A DNA stretch of 64,000 nt from the NCBI GenBank assembly GCA_023409735.1, contig JAEYRB010000011.1, positions 1 to 64,000 on the forward strand, read 5' to 3'. How positions within the stretch are numbered: the first letter of the stretch is position 1; every line of letters begins with the position of its first letter. The DNA comes from Bacillota bacterium (GTDB lineage: Bacteria > Bacillota > Clostridia > Acetivibrionales > DTU013). The position numbers were made by a program, and so were the translations under genes. This document shows positions 1 through 7,418 of the stretch, piece after piece. The notes beneath the pieces were generated by a model that saw only the letters and a program-made list of their open reading frames with translations, searched no databases and was not told where the DNA came from.

Positions 1-290
1 AGAATATGTCAATGGGTAAGTTTAAAACAAATGTGAAAATTCTGCTGAAAATAAGCAAATAAAAAAGGCTGCATCTGAAACAGCAGCAATCAGCTAATTA
101 GAAATGAAATGAACATTAATTAATAAAAATCAGGTAATTTGAAATAAACGTGAGTAAACAAATAACGTATGCAATATGGGTAAGAAGTCACACATACATA
201 AACTGTAATATAATTCGAGCCAGTGGATTTTATTTCTAGCTTTGTGTTATTATATATTAAGAATTTATAGTGTAAATAAAGGAGCAGAAA
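1..290. other. Gene-poor region upstream of proC
   Basis: No gene can be supported here. A short open stretch in one plus-strand frame ends in TAA at 60-62 and could be the last codons of a gene that begins outside the window, but nothing in it is recognisable. The rest is AT-rich and carries the ribosome binding site of proC (AAAGGAG, about 8 nt before its ATG). Confidence 0.4.
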
Positions 291-1112
291 ATGGGTAAAA
301 AAGTAGGCTTTATCGGAACCGGAAACATGGGGACTCCGCTTGTGAGAGGCATCGTTCGCTCCGGTGCAGTAAGTGCGGACGAATTATATATATTTGATGT
401 GGATAGCAGCAAAAAAGAGGCTCTGGCTTCAGAAACAGGTGTTAAAACGGCTTCAAACAACAGGGAGCTTGTTGCTAAGTGTGATTACATAGTATTAGCG
501 GTTAAACCTGTATATATAAAGCAAGTGCTTGAAGAAATAAGGGACTGCTTTACGGATGATAAGGTATTGGTCTCTATAGCTGTAGGAGTTACAACTAAGA
601 CGTTGAGATCAATGCTAGGAAAGGATAAGAAAATCGTCAGAACGATGCCTAATCTGCCCGTGCTTGTGGGCGAAGGTATGACACTGGTCTGTTTTGATAA
701 TTCCTTGGATAATGAAAAAAGAATATTTGTAAAAAGCCTTTTTGAAGGCTCAGGAAGAGTTGAAGAGCTTGAGGAAAGACTGATGAGTGAAGTCACGGCA
801 CTTACAAGCAGCAGCCCGGCATATATTTTTATGATGATAGAGGCAATGGCTGACGGCGCTGTCAAGTCAGGTATACCAAGAAAACTTGCGTATAAGCTGG
901 CAGCACAGGCAGTACTGGGTTCTGCAAAAATGGTGCTGGAAACAGGCTGTCATCCGGCTGAGCTGAAGGATCAGGTATGTTCACCGGCAGGTACGACAAT
1001 AGAGGCTGTAAATTCGCTGGAGAAGAATGGCTTCAGGTATTCAATAATGGAGGCAATGTCCGAGTGCACAAAGAAGGCGCTTGATATAGGACGTGCCTCT
1101 GAAAGCAGGTAA
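291..1112 (+). CDS. proC: Pyrroline-5-carboxylate reductase
   Basis: ProC catalyses the last step of proline synthesis, NAD(P)H-dependent reduction of pyrroline-5-carboxylate in the cytoplasm. The 273-residue length is usual for the family. An N-terminal Rossmann motif GFIGTGNMG lies at residues 6-14. The C-terminal half carries the P5CR signature, including ALTSSSPAY and the KDQVCSPAGTTIEA segment near residues 225-240. The ATG has an AAAGGAG site upstream. The gene ends two bases before the broken rnhA, so the two were probably cotranscribed. Family assignment is secure. Confidence 0.96.
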   Translation: MGKKVGFIGTGNMGTPLVRGIVRSGAVSADELYIFDVDSSKKEALASETGVKTASNNRELVAKCDYIVLAVKPVYIKQVLEEIRDCFTDDKVLVSIAVGVTTKTLRSMLGKDKKIVRTMPNLPVLVGEGMTLVCFDNSLDNEKRIFVKSLFEGSGRVEELEERLMSEVTALTSSSPAYIFMMIEAMADGAVKSGIPRKLAYKLAAQAVLGSAKMVLETGCHPAELKDQVCSPAGTTIEAVNSLEKNGFRYSIMEAMSECTKKALDIGRASESR

Positions 1113-1114
1113 CT

Positions 1115-1288
1115 ATGGCTGAGGTATTAAAAAAAGTCCAACTATATACTGACGGTGCATGTTCGGGCAATCCCGGAAAGGGAGGCTGGGGCGCTATTCT
1201 TATTTTTGAAGGCAAGGAGAAGGAGCTCTCAGGCTATGAAGGTGCAACAACGAATAACAGAATGCTATCTTTAGTAAATAATGTATAG
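1115..1288 (+). pseudogene. rnhA: RNase HI, 5' fragment interrupted by insertion
   Basis: The first 49 codons encode the start of a bacterial RNase HI, with the first catalytic aspartate in LYTDGACSGNPG, then GWGAIL and TTNNR. After the ATG at 1262 the reading frame runs into foreign sequence and stops at 1286-1288. The missing remainder, starting with the expected MELTAA helix that carries the catalytic glutamate, is found in the same frame at 4156. Removing 2,894 bp would give an intact gene of about 149 codons. The fragment lacks three of the four acidic catalytic residues and cannot be active alone. Confidence 0.93.
1259..1286. repeat. Left end of insertion: 6-bp direct repeat plus imperfect inverted repeat
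   Basis: AGAATG at 1259-1264 is repeated at 4153-4158. Just inside it, TATCTTTA (1266-1273), eight unmatched positions and TGTAT (1282-1286) mirror the right end at the same spacing. The hexamer may be a target duplication or a recombination core. Tn554-family elements are known to recombine across a 6-bp core without classic inverted repeats, so the inverted similarity could be accidental. Confidence 0.6.
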
Positions 1289-1558
1289 CGTGTATGATTT
1301 TCAAAGTATTGATAGTAGTATGTTAATTGATAGTATCATTCAAAATCTTGCAAAATCGATGAGTTTTAATCCCTTACCTACTGGTGTATGTTTGTATGAT
1401 TTTAGAAGTGGTAACTGCGCTGATGGAGATGGATGCTTTTTTTACAACTGTCCTAACTATATAACCGAAGCAATGTTTTCCCCATTTTGAAAATGGAATT
1501 AGAGTTGATGGAAATAGAAATGTCGAGGTTTAAAGAGTTAGATAGAGAAAGAGATTAG
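1286..1558 (+). pseudogene. C-terminal remnant of a Tn554-type tyrosine recombinase (TnpB-like)
   Basis: About 65 codons read NPLPTGVC, then NCADGDGCFF and NCPNY, a cysteine-rich tail like that at the C-terminus of Tn554-family TnpA/TnpB integrases. The frame stops at 1490. A shifted frame continues with a charged helix (MELELMEIEMSRF) up to 1558, as expected for the family tail after a frameshift. The catalytic domain is absent. The left terminus of the element abuts this fragment, pointing to an internal deletion that removed tnpA and most of tnpB. Confidence 0.55.
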
Positions 1559-1623
1559 CAAAGGCAGTATATTAAATGGAAATATCTCAAAACCCCGTGT
1601 GAGCAGTTTGGAGGGACAAGTTA

Positions 1624-2034
1624 ATGAAGCATAAAAGAAATGTAGAAGGCTTGAAGAAGCACCAAGAGCAGAAAAACCAAGATACCATCAAAAAGTAATT
1701 GAAGTAATTGAAAATTAAAACGCTCCAAGACTAAAACCATTAACTTTAAAACTATTGCTGAAGAAGCTGGAGTATCAAAGGCCACCTTATACAATAAGCC
1801 CATCCTTAAAGAGCGTATATTAAGCTTAAGGGCAATTAGTAAGGGTGTTCATGATGAAAGCATAGTGGTAACGCCAAAAGACCAAATGAAGAGAAGGATG
1901 AAAAGATTAAGTAACTTTACGAGCAGATAAGGCAGTTAAAAAAAGAGCAAGATGCCTTAATTGTTCAGTTGATTGATATGGAAGAATTGAAGGATGAAAA
2001 TAGAAGATTAAGAGAGCAAGTAGGGATTAAATAA
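1624..2034 (+). pseudogene. DUF6262/TnpC-like transposition accessory gene, frameshifted
   Basis: The start reads MKHKRNVEGLKKHQEQKN, typical of the small DUF6262/TnpC-like proteins encoded downstream of Tn554-type integrases. In-frame stops follow, but shifting frame recovers INFKTIAEEAGVSKATLY, a helix-turn-helix, and then a charged coiled coil ending LREQVGIK with a stop at 2032-2034. At least three frameshifts are needed to read it through, so it is dead. Its position right after the recombinase tail matches the tnpA-tnpB-tnpC order of Tn554. Confidence 0.7.
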
Positions 2035-2056
2035 AATTTTACTATGAGGTTTGTAT

Positions 2057-2989
2057 ATGGCTAAAAAATTTTATGCAATTAAAGAAGGCTTTGATATTAA
2101 AAGCAATGAAAAGGTTGAAAACAAATTAGTGGATTCATGGGATGAATGTAAAAAGCTCGTAGTGGGAATTAAAGGTGCTAAATATAAGAGTTTTGAATCT
2201 ATTGATGAAGCAAATGAATACTTGAATGCTAATAATAAGTTGTTAAAAAAAGGTGTTGACATCTACCCTTTAGATTGGATGCAAATTTATGTTGATGGCA
2301 GTTATAATTCGGAAACAGAAAGGTTTTCATATGCTTTTGTATCAGTCAAAGATAATAAAGTCATGCAAATTGAAAATGGAATTTCTGAAGATGATTCCCA
2401 AAAACAATTAAGACAAATAGCAGGTGAATTAAAAAGTGTTATAAGGGGTTTAGAATATGCTATACAACTTGGTGAAAAAAAGGTTGTAATAATCCATGAC
2501 TATGAAGGTATCTATCATCATGCAGTAGGTACATGGAAGCGAACAGATATTTCGTCACAAAAATATTATGAAGCTGTAAATAAATTAATTACAGATAATT
2601 CCTTAGAGATTATCTTTGTAAAAGTTGATAGTCACACAGGAGATTTTTTTAATGAATTGACTGATACTTTTGCTAAACTTTCTTTAGGAATATCCCCTAC
2701 AGGTGAGGTAAATAACTGGTTAGAAAATAATGTAGTCTATGTAGCCACATCCGAATTAAAAGAAAAGATTAAAGCGATAATTAATAGTGATAATTATGAT
2801 AACGTAAAACTCCCTAATGAAAATATTAGAATTGTTAATAACTGTAATTTTGATTATGAAAACATAGTTAGCGAAATTAAACAAAAAGCAATGATTAACG
2901 ATGATGAAGCTTTAACTCATATAAAAAATCTCGACTCCAATTTAAAGGATAAGTTAATTGAGTTGCTTATTTTAAGAGAAAAGCATTAA
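2057..2989 (+). CDS. RNase H with N-terminal hybrid-binding (viroplasmin-like) domain
   Basis: The 310-residue protein starts with a small domain of the viroplasmin/RNase H hybrid-binding type (KKFYAIKEG, WDECKKLV, GAKYKSFESIDEA, about residues 1-55). An RNase H fold follows, with acidic residues in IYVDGSYN, AGELKSV, IHDYEGI and NELTDTFAK at the expected order and spacing, so catalysis looks possible. A C-terminal extension of about 90 residues is unassigned. The ATG at 2057 follows GAGGT by about seven bases and is preferred over the TTG at 2051. The gene lies inside the element that breaks the chromosomal rnhA and could replace the lost activity, degrading RNA in RNA-DNA hybrids. It is followed 30 bp later by the CysQ-like gene. 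Confidence 0.85.
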   Translation: MAKKFYAIKEGFDIKSNEKVENKLVDSWDECKKLVVGIKGAKYKSFESIDEANEYLNANNKLLKKGVDIYPLDWMQIYVDGSYNSETERFSYAFVSVKDNKVMQIENGISEDDSQKQLRQIAGELKSVIRGLEYAIQLGEKKVVIIHDYEGIYHHAVGTWKRTDISSQKYYEAVNKLITDNSLEIIFVKVDSHTGDFFNELTDTFAKLSLGISPTGEVNNWLENNVVYVATSELKEKIKAIINSDNYDNVKLPNENIRIVNNCNFDYENIVSEIKQKAMINDDEALTHIKNLDSNLKDKLIELLILREKH

Positions 2990-3019
2990 AAAATGGAGAT
3001 TATAGGAGGTAGATTTTTA

Positions 3020-3808
3020 ATGGACATAATATTGAGCGAAGCTATTAGAATAGCGAAACTTGCTGGAACGAAAATCAAAGAACTACGAGAAACAAAACAA
3101 TACAGTGAATCTGTAAAAGATGGCTATGAACTTGTTACAACCGCAGATTTAGCTTCAAATGATGTAATTAAAGCAGAGATTAATAAGATATTTAGTAATC
3201 ATGAAATTCTACCCGAAGAAGATAATGGGAACAAAAATCAATCTTTACAGCAGCCTACATGGATCATTGACCCAATTGATGGTACTGTTGGATATGCAAA
3301 CGACCACTATCAAGTTGCTGTATCAATTGCTTATGCAGTTGATTGCAAAGTCCGCTGTGGAGTTGTTTATAATCCATTCCTTGATGAACTGTATTATGCT
3401 TCAGAAAATTCAGGGGCGTTTCTTAATGGCAATAAGATTAGTGTTAAAGACGTTTCAGAATTAAAAAGTTGTGTGATTGGAACTGGTTTTCCACATAGGA
3501 AAGACGATATTCAAGAAATAATAAACCGATTAGGGCGTGTTCTACCTCATATAAGAGATTTAAGAAGATTAGGTTCACCTGCTTTGGATATATGTTGGGT
3601 AGCATGTGGAAGAATGCAGGGATTTTATGAGGGAAAGTTATATCCTTGGGATGTTGCTGCTGCAAAATTAATTGCTATTGAAGCTGGAGCGGAGATAGGC
3701 TACTATAAAAAAGAAGATAGTTACCCTGTTCTTGAATGTATTAACGGAAACAATATAATTGTATCAAGTCCTAAAGTGTTCGATGAGCTGAAACAAATTC
3801 TTGCGTAA
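3020..3808 (+). CDS. Inositol monophosphatase family protein (CysQ-like 3'(2'),5'-bisphosphate nucleotidase)
   Basis: The 262-residue protein has the metal-binding motifs of the Mg2+-dependent, Li+-sensitive phosphatase family: an acidic EED near residue 70, DPIDGT near residue 90, and the C-terminal PWDVAA. Members hydrolyse inositol phosphates, fructose-1,6-bisphosphate or 3'-phosphoadenosine 5'-phosphate, and the substrate cannot be fixed from sequence. The ATG at 3020 sits behind ATAGGAGGT and is preferred over an in-frame ATG at 2993 that lies before this site. It forms a two-gene unit with the RNase H gene inside the insertion. A pairing of RNase H and a nucleotide phosphatase suggests nucleic-acid turnover, but that is inference. 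Confidence 0.8.
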   Translation: MDIILSEAIRIAKLAGTKIKELRETKQYSESVKDGYELVTTADLASNDVIKAEINKIFSNHEILPEEDNGNKNQSLQQPTWIIDPIDGTVGYANDHYQVAVSIAYAVDCKVRCGVVYNPFLDELYYASENSGAFLNGNKISVKDVSELKSCVIGTGFPHRKDDIQEIINRLGRVLPHIRDLRRLGSPALDICWVACGRMQGFYEGKLYPWDVAAAKLIAIEAGAEIGYYKKEDSYPVLECINGNNIIVSSPKVFDELKQILA

Positions 3809-3823
3809 CAGTATAAGCATAAT

Positions 3824-4045
3824 ATGATATTGTGTTACTTCGTCATATTTATTAAAGATGCAACTTTTTACAATCAATATTTTGGAGGTCAAATACATCG
3901 TGAATATCAACTGGTTAGAACATTGAAATGAACTAAATACAGAGTCGTTTACCTTGAGCAGGAACTTTTGAAGGAAGTTGGAGAACATCATATTCTATAC
4001 GGGAAGAAGGTTAAAGATATAGGTAGACGAATAAACAATGAATAG
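3824..4045 (+). pseudogene. Small unknown ORF with one in-frame TGA
   Basis: From ATG 3824 one frame runs 73 codons to TAG 4043-4045, interrupted only by a TGA at 3929-3931. The composition looks protein-like on both sides of the TGA, for example GGQIHREYQLVRT before it and YLEQELLKEVGEHHILYGK after it. I do not recognise the family. It is probably a decayed cargo gene of the insertion, whose other non-cargo genes are also broken. Recoding of the TGA is conceivable but has no supporting signal that I can see. Confidence 0.4.
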
Positions 4046-4130
4046 ACAATGAATAAACTTATTCATAATAGACACTTAAAATTATATAATATGATTGAAA
4101 TGGGGTAAATAGTTGGATTTGGTACTTATT

Positions 4131-4158
4131 ATACAAAATCTGATAAAGATAAAGAATG
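4131..4158. repeat. Right end of insertion: imperfect inverted repeat plus 6-bp direct repeat
   Basis: On the minus strand, TATCTTTA (4151-4144), eight positions, then TGTAT (4135-4131) repeats the arrangement at the left end, with about 16 of 21 positions identical. AGAATG at 4153-4158 repeats 1259-1264. The rnhA frame resumes at 4156. Confidence 0.6.
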
Positions 4159-4458
4159 GAGCTTACGGCGGCTATTGAAGGCCTGAAGGCCCTTAAGTAT
4201 CCATGCAGTGTAGAATTATACAGCGACAGCTCATACCTTGTTAATGCTTTTATAAATAACTGGCTTATAGGCTGGAAACGGAATGGATGGAAGAATAGCA
4301 GCAAGGAAGAGGTAAAAAATAAAGATTTATGGCAGCAGCTTGATAGTTTATGCAGCATTCATCAAATTAAATGGATAAAAGTTAAGGGACATAGTGATAA
4401 TGAATATAATAACCGTTGTGATAAGCTTGCAACCGGTGAAATAAAAAAGAATAACTAA
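4156..4458 (+). pseudogene. rnhA: RNase HI, 3' fragment
   Basis: This is the remaining 100 codons of the interrupted RNase HI. It opens with MELTAAIEGL, whose glutamate is catalytic. It then carries YSDSSYL with the third acidic residue, the basic helix around WKRNGWK, and VKGHSDNEYNNRCDKLA with the final aspartate. No ribosome binding site precedes the ATG, which in the intact gene was an internal methionine codon. Codon quality has not visibly decayed, so the insertion is probably recent. Confidence 0.92.
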
Positions 4459-4560
4459 TAATCTAACGTTTAGCTTGGAATTACATAAGTTATATAAGAA
4501 GCATTACTGTAAAAAATAAACAGATCACAAATATGTAAAGCTTTAAGGAGATTAGTAAAT

Positions 4561-5121
4561 ATGGATTATGAAGAAAAGACGGTAAGTAAGAAGCACATTT
4601 ATCAAGGCAAGATTATAGATATTAATGTTGTTACGGTAACACTTCCTGATGGAAGGCAGTCAACACGTGATATCGTTAGTCACCCGGGGGCCTCGGCAAT
4701 TGTGCCAGTTAATGATAATGGTGAAATATATATGGTAAGACAGTACAGAAAACCAATCGAGGAAGTCTCATTGGAAATACCCGCAGGAAAACTTGATTTT
4801 AAGGGTGAGGACCCGGAAGAGTGTGCTAGAAGAGAGCTTAAGGAGGAGACTGGGTTATCAGCCGAAAAGATAACTTATCTTGTCAGCATGCACAGCACGC
4901 CTGGCTTTTCAGATGAGGTAATACACATATATGCTGCTACGGGTCTTAGTCAGGGCGATACATGCGCTGATGAGGATGAATTCCTGTCCACTGAGAAATA
5001 TCCTGTTGAAAAGCTGGTAGATATGATACTCAGCGGTGAAATCACCGATGCAAAAAGCATAATAGGAATACTGCTAGCTGAGAAAATAGTTACCGGCAAG
5101 CTTGACATAAAATACAAATAA
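4561..5121 (+). CDS. nudF: Nudix hydrolase, ADP-ribose pyrophosphatase type
   Basis: The 186-residue protein resembles ADP-ribose pyrophosphatases, which split ADP-ribose to AMP and ribose-5-phosphate. The Nudix box spans residues 76-99, from AGKLD to RRELKEETGL. It appears to have one residue more than the canonical spacing between the first glycine and the first glutamate. An AAGGAG site precedes the ATG. Its upstream neighbour was rnhA before the insertion. The substrate is inferred from overall family likeness. Confidence 0.88.
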   Translation: MDYEEKTVSKKHIYQGKIIDINVVTVTLPDGRQSTRDIVSHPGASAIVPVNDNGEIYMVRQYRKPIEEVSLEIPAGKLDFKGEDPEECARRELKEETGLSAEKITYLVSMHSTPGFSDEVIHIYAATGLSQGDTCADEDEFLSTEKYPVEKLVDMILSGEITDAKSIIGILLAEKIVTGKLDIKYK

Positions 5122-5306
5122 AGGTACTGCTTACGCATAAGCTGAAAGCTGGCAAGGCTTAATTCTATATATTAATGAGAATTTGCATATATATACGAAA
5201 TACATGATAGTTAGCTCTAAATAAGAATAGTGAGAATAATTAAATAGAAGCATGCAAGTATTACACAATATAATAAAGATGACTCCTGGTAAATTATAAT
5301 TCAAGT

Positions 5307-5346
5307 TTACAATATCATTGTTTTAATGATGTTGTAATTTTTTTTT
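5307..5346 (+). terminator. Rho-independent terminator
   Basis: A 12-bp stem (TTACAATATCAT paired with ATGATGTTGTAA, one G-U pair) is followed by nine T residues. It lies just upstream of spoIIM and separates it from the Nudix gene. Confidence 0.85.
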
Positions 5347-5393
5347 GCTTGAGAACATAAAATCTATTGAGTAAATTACTAGGGGGAAAACAA

Positions 5394-6032
5394 GTGCTTA
5401 AGAAGCTTAAGGATGACATCTCAGCGCATATTGAAAAGAACCGTAATTCATATTTCTTTTTACTGCTGGCCTTTGTATTGGGAGTTTCGGCGGGCGCATT
5501 TACTGTAAACGGATTAAGTACAATACAAAGAGACGAGCTTAACAATTATTTTCAGGGATTTTTACAATTGCTAAATAATCAGACCGTTGAAAGCAGTGAG
5601 CTCTTTTCGTATGGATTAGCTGAAAATATGAAGCTAGTCGGATTGTTGTGGGTTCTGGGCCTGACTATTATCGGTATTCCATTTATATATCTCATACTAG
5701 GAGTAAAAGGATTTATTACAGGCTTTAGTTCAGGCTTTATCATTAATGCACTCGGGATTAAAGGACTACTTTTTACAGCATTTTCACTTCTGCCTAAAGA
5801 AATCGTAATAGTACCATGTCTTATTGCTATAGGGGTCAATGGAATAAAGTTTTCAATGTATATTGCCAGAAGCAAATCCACTAATGCAATTTCGAAGGGG
5901 CTAAAAGCTTCATTTATCTCCAACTGTCTGAAAACAGTACTCTTTGCAAGTATTATTATGGTGGGGATAGCAATTGATGCATATATTACGCCTGTGATGG
6001 TCAGAATCATAGCACCAATTTTTACAGAGTAA
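5394..6032 (+). CDS. spoIIM: Stage II sporulation protein M
   Basis: SpoIIM is an integral membrane protein that, with SpoIID and SpoIIP, drives septal peptidoglycan remodelling and engulfment during sporulation. The product is about 212 residues with a short cytoplasmic start, a first membrane segment at about residues 20-40 and several more hydrophobic segments through the C-terminus, as in the family. I chose GTG 5394 because AGGGGG lies immediately upstream. The TTG at 5367 would place this site inside the gene. It is the first gene of a spoIIM-xerD-deoB-pdp-dacF series common in Clostridia. Confidence 0.9.
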   Translation: MLKKLKDDISAHIEKNRNSYFFLLLAFVLGVSAGAFTVNGLSTIQRDELNNYFQGFLQLLNNQTVESSELFSYGLAENMKLVGLLWVLGLTIIGIPFIYLILGVKGFITGFSSGFIINALGIKGLLFTAFSLLPKEIVIVPCLIAIGVNGIKFSMYIARSKSTNAISKGLKASFISNCLKTVLFASIIMVGIAIDAYITPVMVRIIAPIFTE

Positions 6033-6075
6033 ATAATCGATTACAAATTATAAAAAAAGAAGTATAATTACCTAA

Positions 6076-6093
6076 AAATAGTATATACTATTT
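6076..6093. promoter_or_regulatory. 18-bp perfect palindrome upstream of xerD
   Basis: AAATAGTATATACTATTT is a perfect dyad in the 213-bp gap between spoIIM and xerD. It could be an operator for a dimeric regulator or chance in AT-rich DNA. No T-run follows, so it is not a terminator. Confidence 0.4.
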
Positions 6094-6245
6094 ACATAAA
6101 GAAAAATTATTATGACAAATAATGGCTAAAATAATAAAATTTATTAAATTAGACTTTAAATATTCGCGTAAATATATTACAATTTATTCAATGGTATTAT
6201 ATGGTGATAATAACTAATATTTATATAAAAGAAGGGAAGTACATC

Positions 6246-7130
6246 ATGGAAGCTCTAGTTCAAAACTTTGTAGATTTTCTTGAAAGAGATAAGCGCTTGT
6301 CACTAAACACACTACAATCGTACAGACGAGATATAGAACAGTATTTTTCATACTTGCAGGAAATCAATCTGCAAAACATCTCAAATTCTAATAAGACAAC
6401 AGTGATAGCATATTTAATGTATCTGCAGAAAAAAGGTCGTGCAACATCCACAATTTCGCGGAATCTTGCATCGATCAGATCATTTTATCAATACATAGCC
6501 AAGAACAAATTAATTGATCAGGACCCTACTGCAGAGCTTGAATCGCCAAAGGTGGAGAAAAAGCTGCCCCAAATATTATCCACCGAAGAAGTAGAATTGC
6601 TGCTCGAACAACCGCAGTGTGTTGATCTGAAAGGATTCAGAGATAAGGCTATGTTAGAGCTCCTTTATGCTACGGGAATAAGAGTCACTGAGCTGATACA
6701 GCTGGATATCCAGGATCTGAACATTGATCTTGCTTTTATCAGATGCAATAAGGGAACTCGTGAAAGAGTCATCCCGATTGGCTCAATTGCTATATCAGCT
6801 TTAAAAGAATACCTTAATAAGTCAAGGCCTCTTCTTTTGCAGAAGAGCGATGAGCAGGCACTGTTTGTAAACATAAATGGAGGCAGACTCACAAGGCAGG
6901 GCTTTTGGAAGATAATAAAGCAATATAAGAATATGGCCCAGATCAATAAAGATATTACACCGCATACGCTTCGTCACTCATTTGCGGCTCATCTGCTTGA
7001 GAATGGCGCTGATCTCAGATCTATACAGGAAATGCTGGGACACTCTGATATTTCGTCAACTCAAATATATGCACAAATAGCGAAAAATAAACTGAAGGAA
7101 GTTTATAAGAAATCGCATCCTCGTGCATAA
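6246..7130 (+). CDS. xerD: Tyrosine recombinase XerD-like
   Basis: The 294-residue site-specific recombinase has an N-terminal SAM-like DNA-binding domain (about 1-90) and a catalytic domain with ATGIRVTEL (first Arg), HTLRHSFAAHLL (His-X-X-Arg), LGHSDISST (His/Trp position) and a catalytic tyrosine in TQIYAQI. Xer proteins resolve chromosome dimers at dif. The ATG at 6246 has AAGGGA eight bases upstream, and the in-frame ATG at 6201 lacks a site. Placement between spoIIM and deoB is the usual context of the housekeeping enzyme, so it is unlikely to be an element integrase. Confidence 0.92.
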   Translation: MEALVQNFVDFLERDKRLSLNTLQSYRRDIEQYFSYLQEINLQNISNSNKTTVIAYLMYLQKKGRATSTISRNLASIRSFYQYIAKNKLIDQDPTAELESPKVEKKLPQILSTEEVELLLEQPQCVDLKGFRDKAMLELLYATGIRVTELIQLDIQDLNIDLAFIRCNKGTRERVIPIGSIAISALKEYLNKSRPLLLQKSDEQALFVNINGGRLTRQGFWKIIKQYKNMAQINKDITPHTLRHSFAAHLLENGADLRSIQEMLGHSDISSTQIYAQIAKNKLKEVYKKSHPRA

Positions 7131-7194
7131 CAGGCGGAAATTGCTTTTGTTTGAATTGTCAATGAACAAGATATATCCATAAATCATTATGAGA

Positions 7195-7227
7195 AGCAGC
7201 TAAGCGTAGAACGCGAGGCTGTTTTTT
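7195..7227 (+). terminator. Probable terminator after xerD
   Basis: A stem with arms GCAGC/GCTGT and GCG/CGC, with an internal mismatch, is followed by TTTTTT. Confidence 0.6.
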
Positions 7228-7418
7228 ATATGCGCCCGGCGGGTGCGCGTTCCAATGGGCATAAAATTAAAGAATAATTTGATAAAAGTATTGAGATATA
7301 AATTTTGGATAAGGTATTGGGATATAATTATTAACTTTTGGGAAAAACAATATTTTACAAGGAAATAATGTGGTAGAATTTATTATGTAATGTACCTTGT
7401 TAATGGGAGGATCCTTGA

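Larger units (their letters stand above)
1265..4152 (+). mobile_element. 2.9 kb decayed Tn554-like insertion in rnhA with RNase H and CysQ-like cargo
   Basis: The insertion splits rnhA exactly between codons, and its limits are fixed by the reading frame of the host gene and the AGAATG repeat. From left to right it contains the C-terminal remnant of a Tn554-type recombinase, a frameshifted DUF6262/TnpC-like gene, a complete RNase H gene, a complete CysQ/IMPase-like gene and a small ORF broken by one TGA. No intact recombinase remains, so it is probably immobile or must be mobilised in trans. The cargo reading frames look intact, which suggests selection on them after transposition functions were lost. 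Assignment to Tn554-like elements rests on protein patterns recalled from the family, not on a search. Confidence 0.8.

Noticed and set aside
6246..7130. XerD-like gene as a mobile-element integrase
   Set aside because: Its neighbours spoIIM and deoB are the usual context of the housekeeping recombinase, and no element ends are visible.
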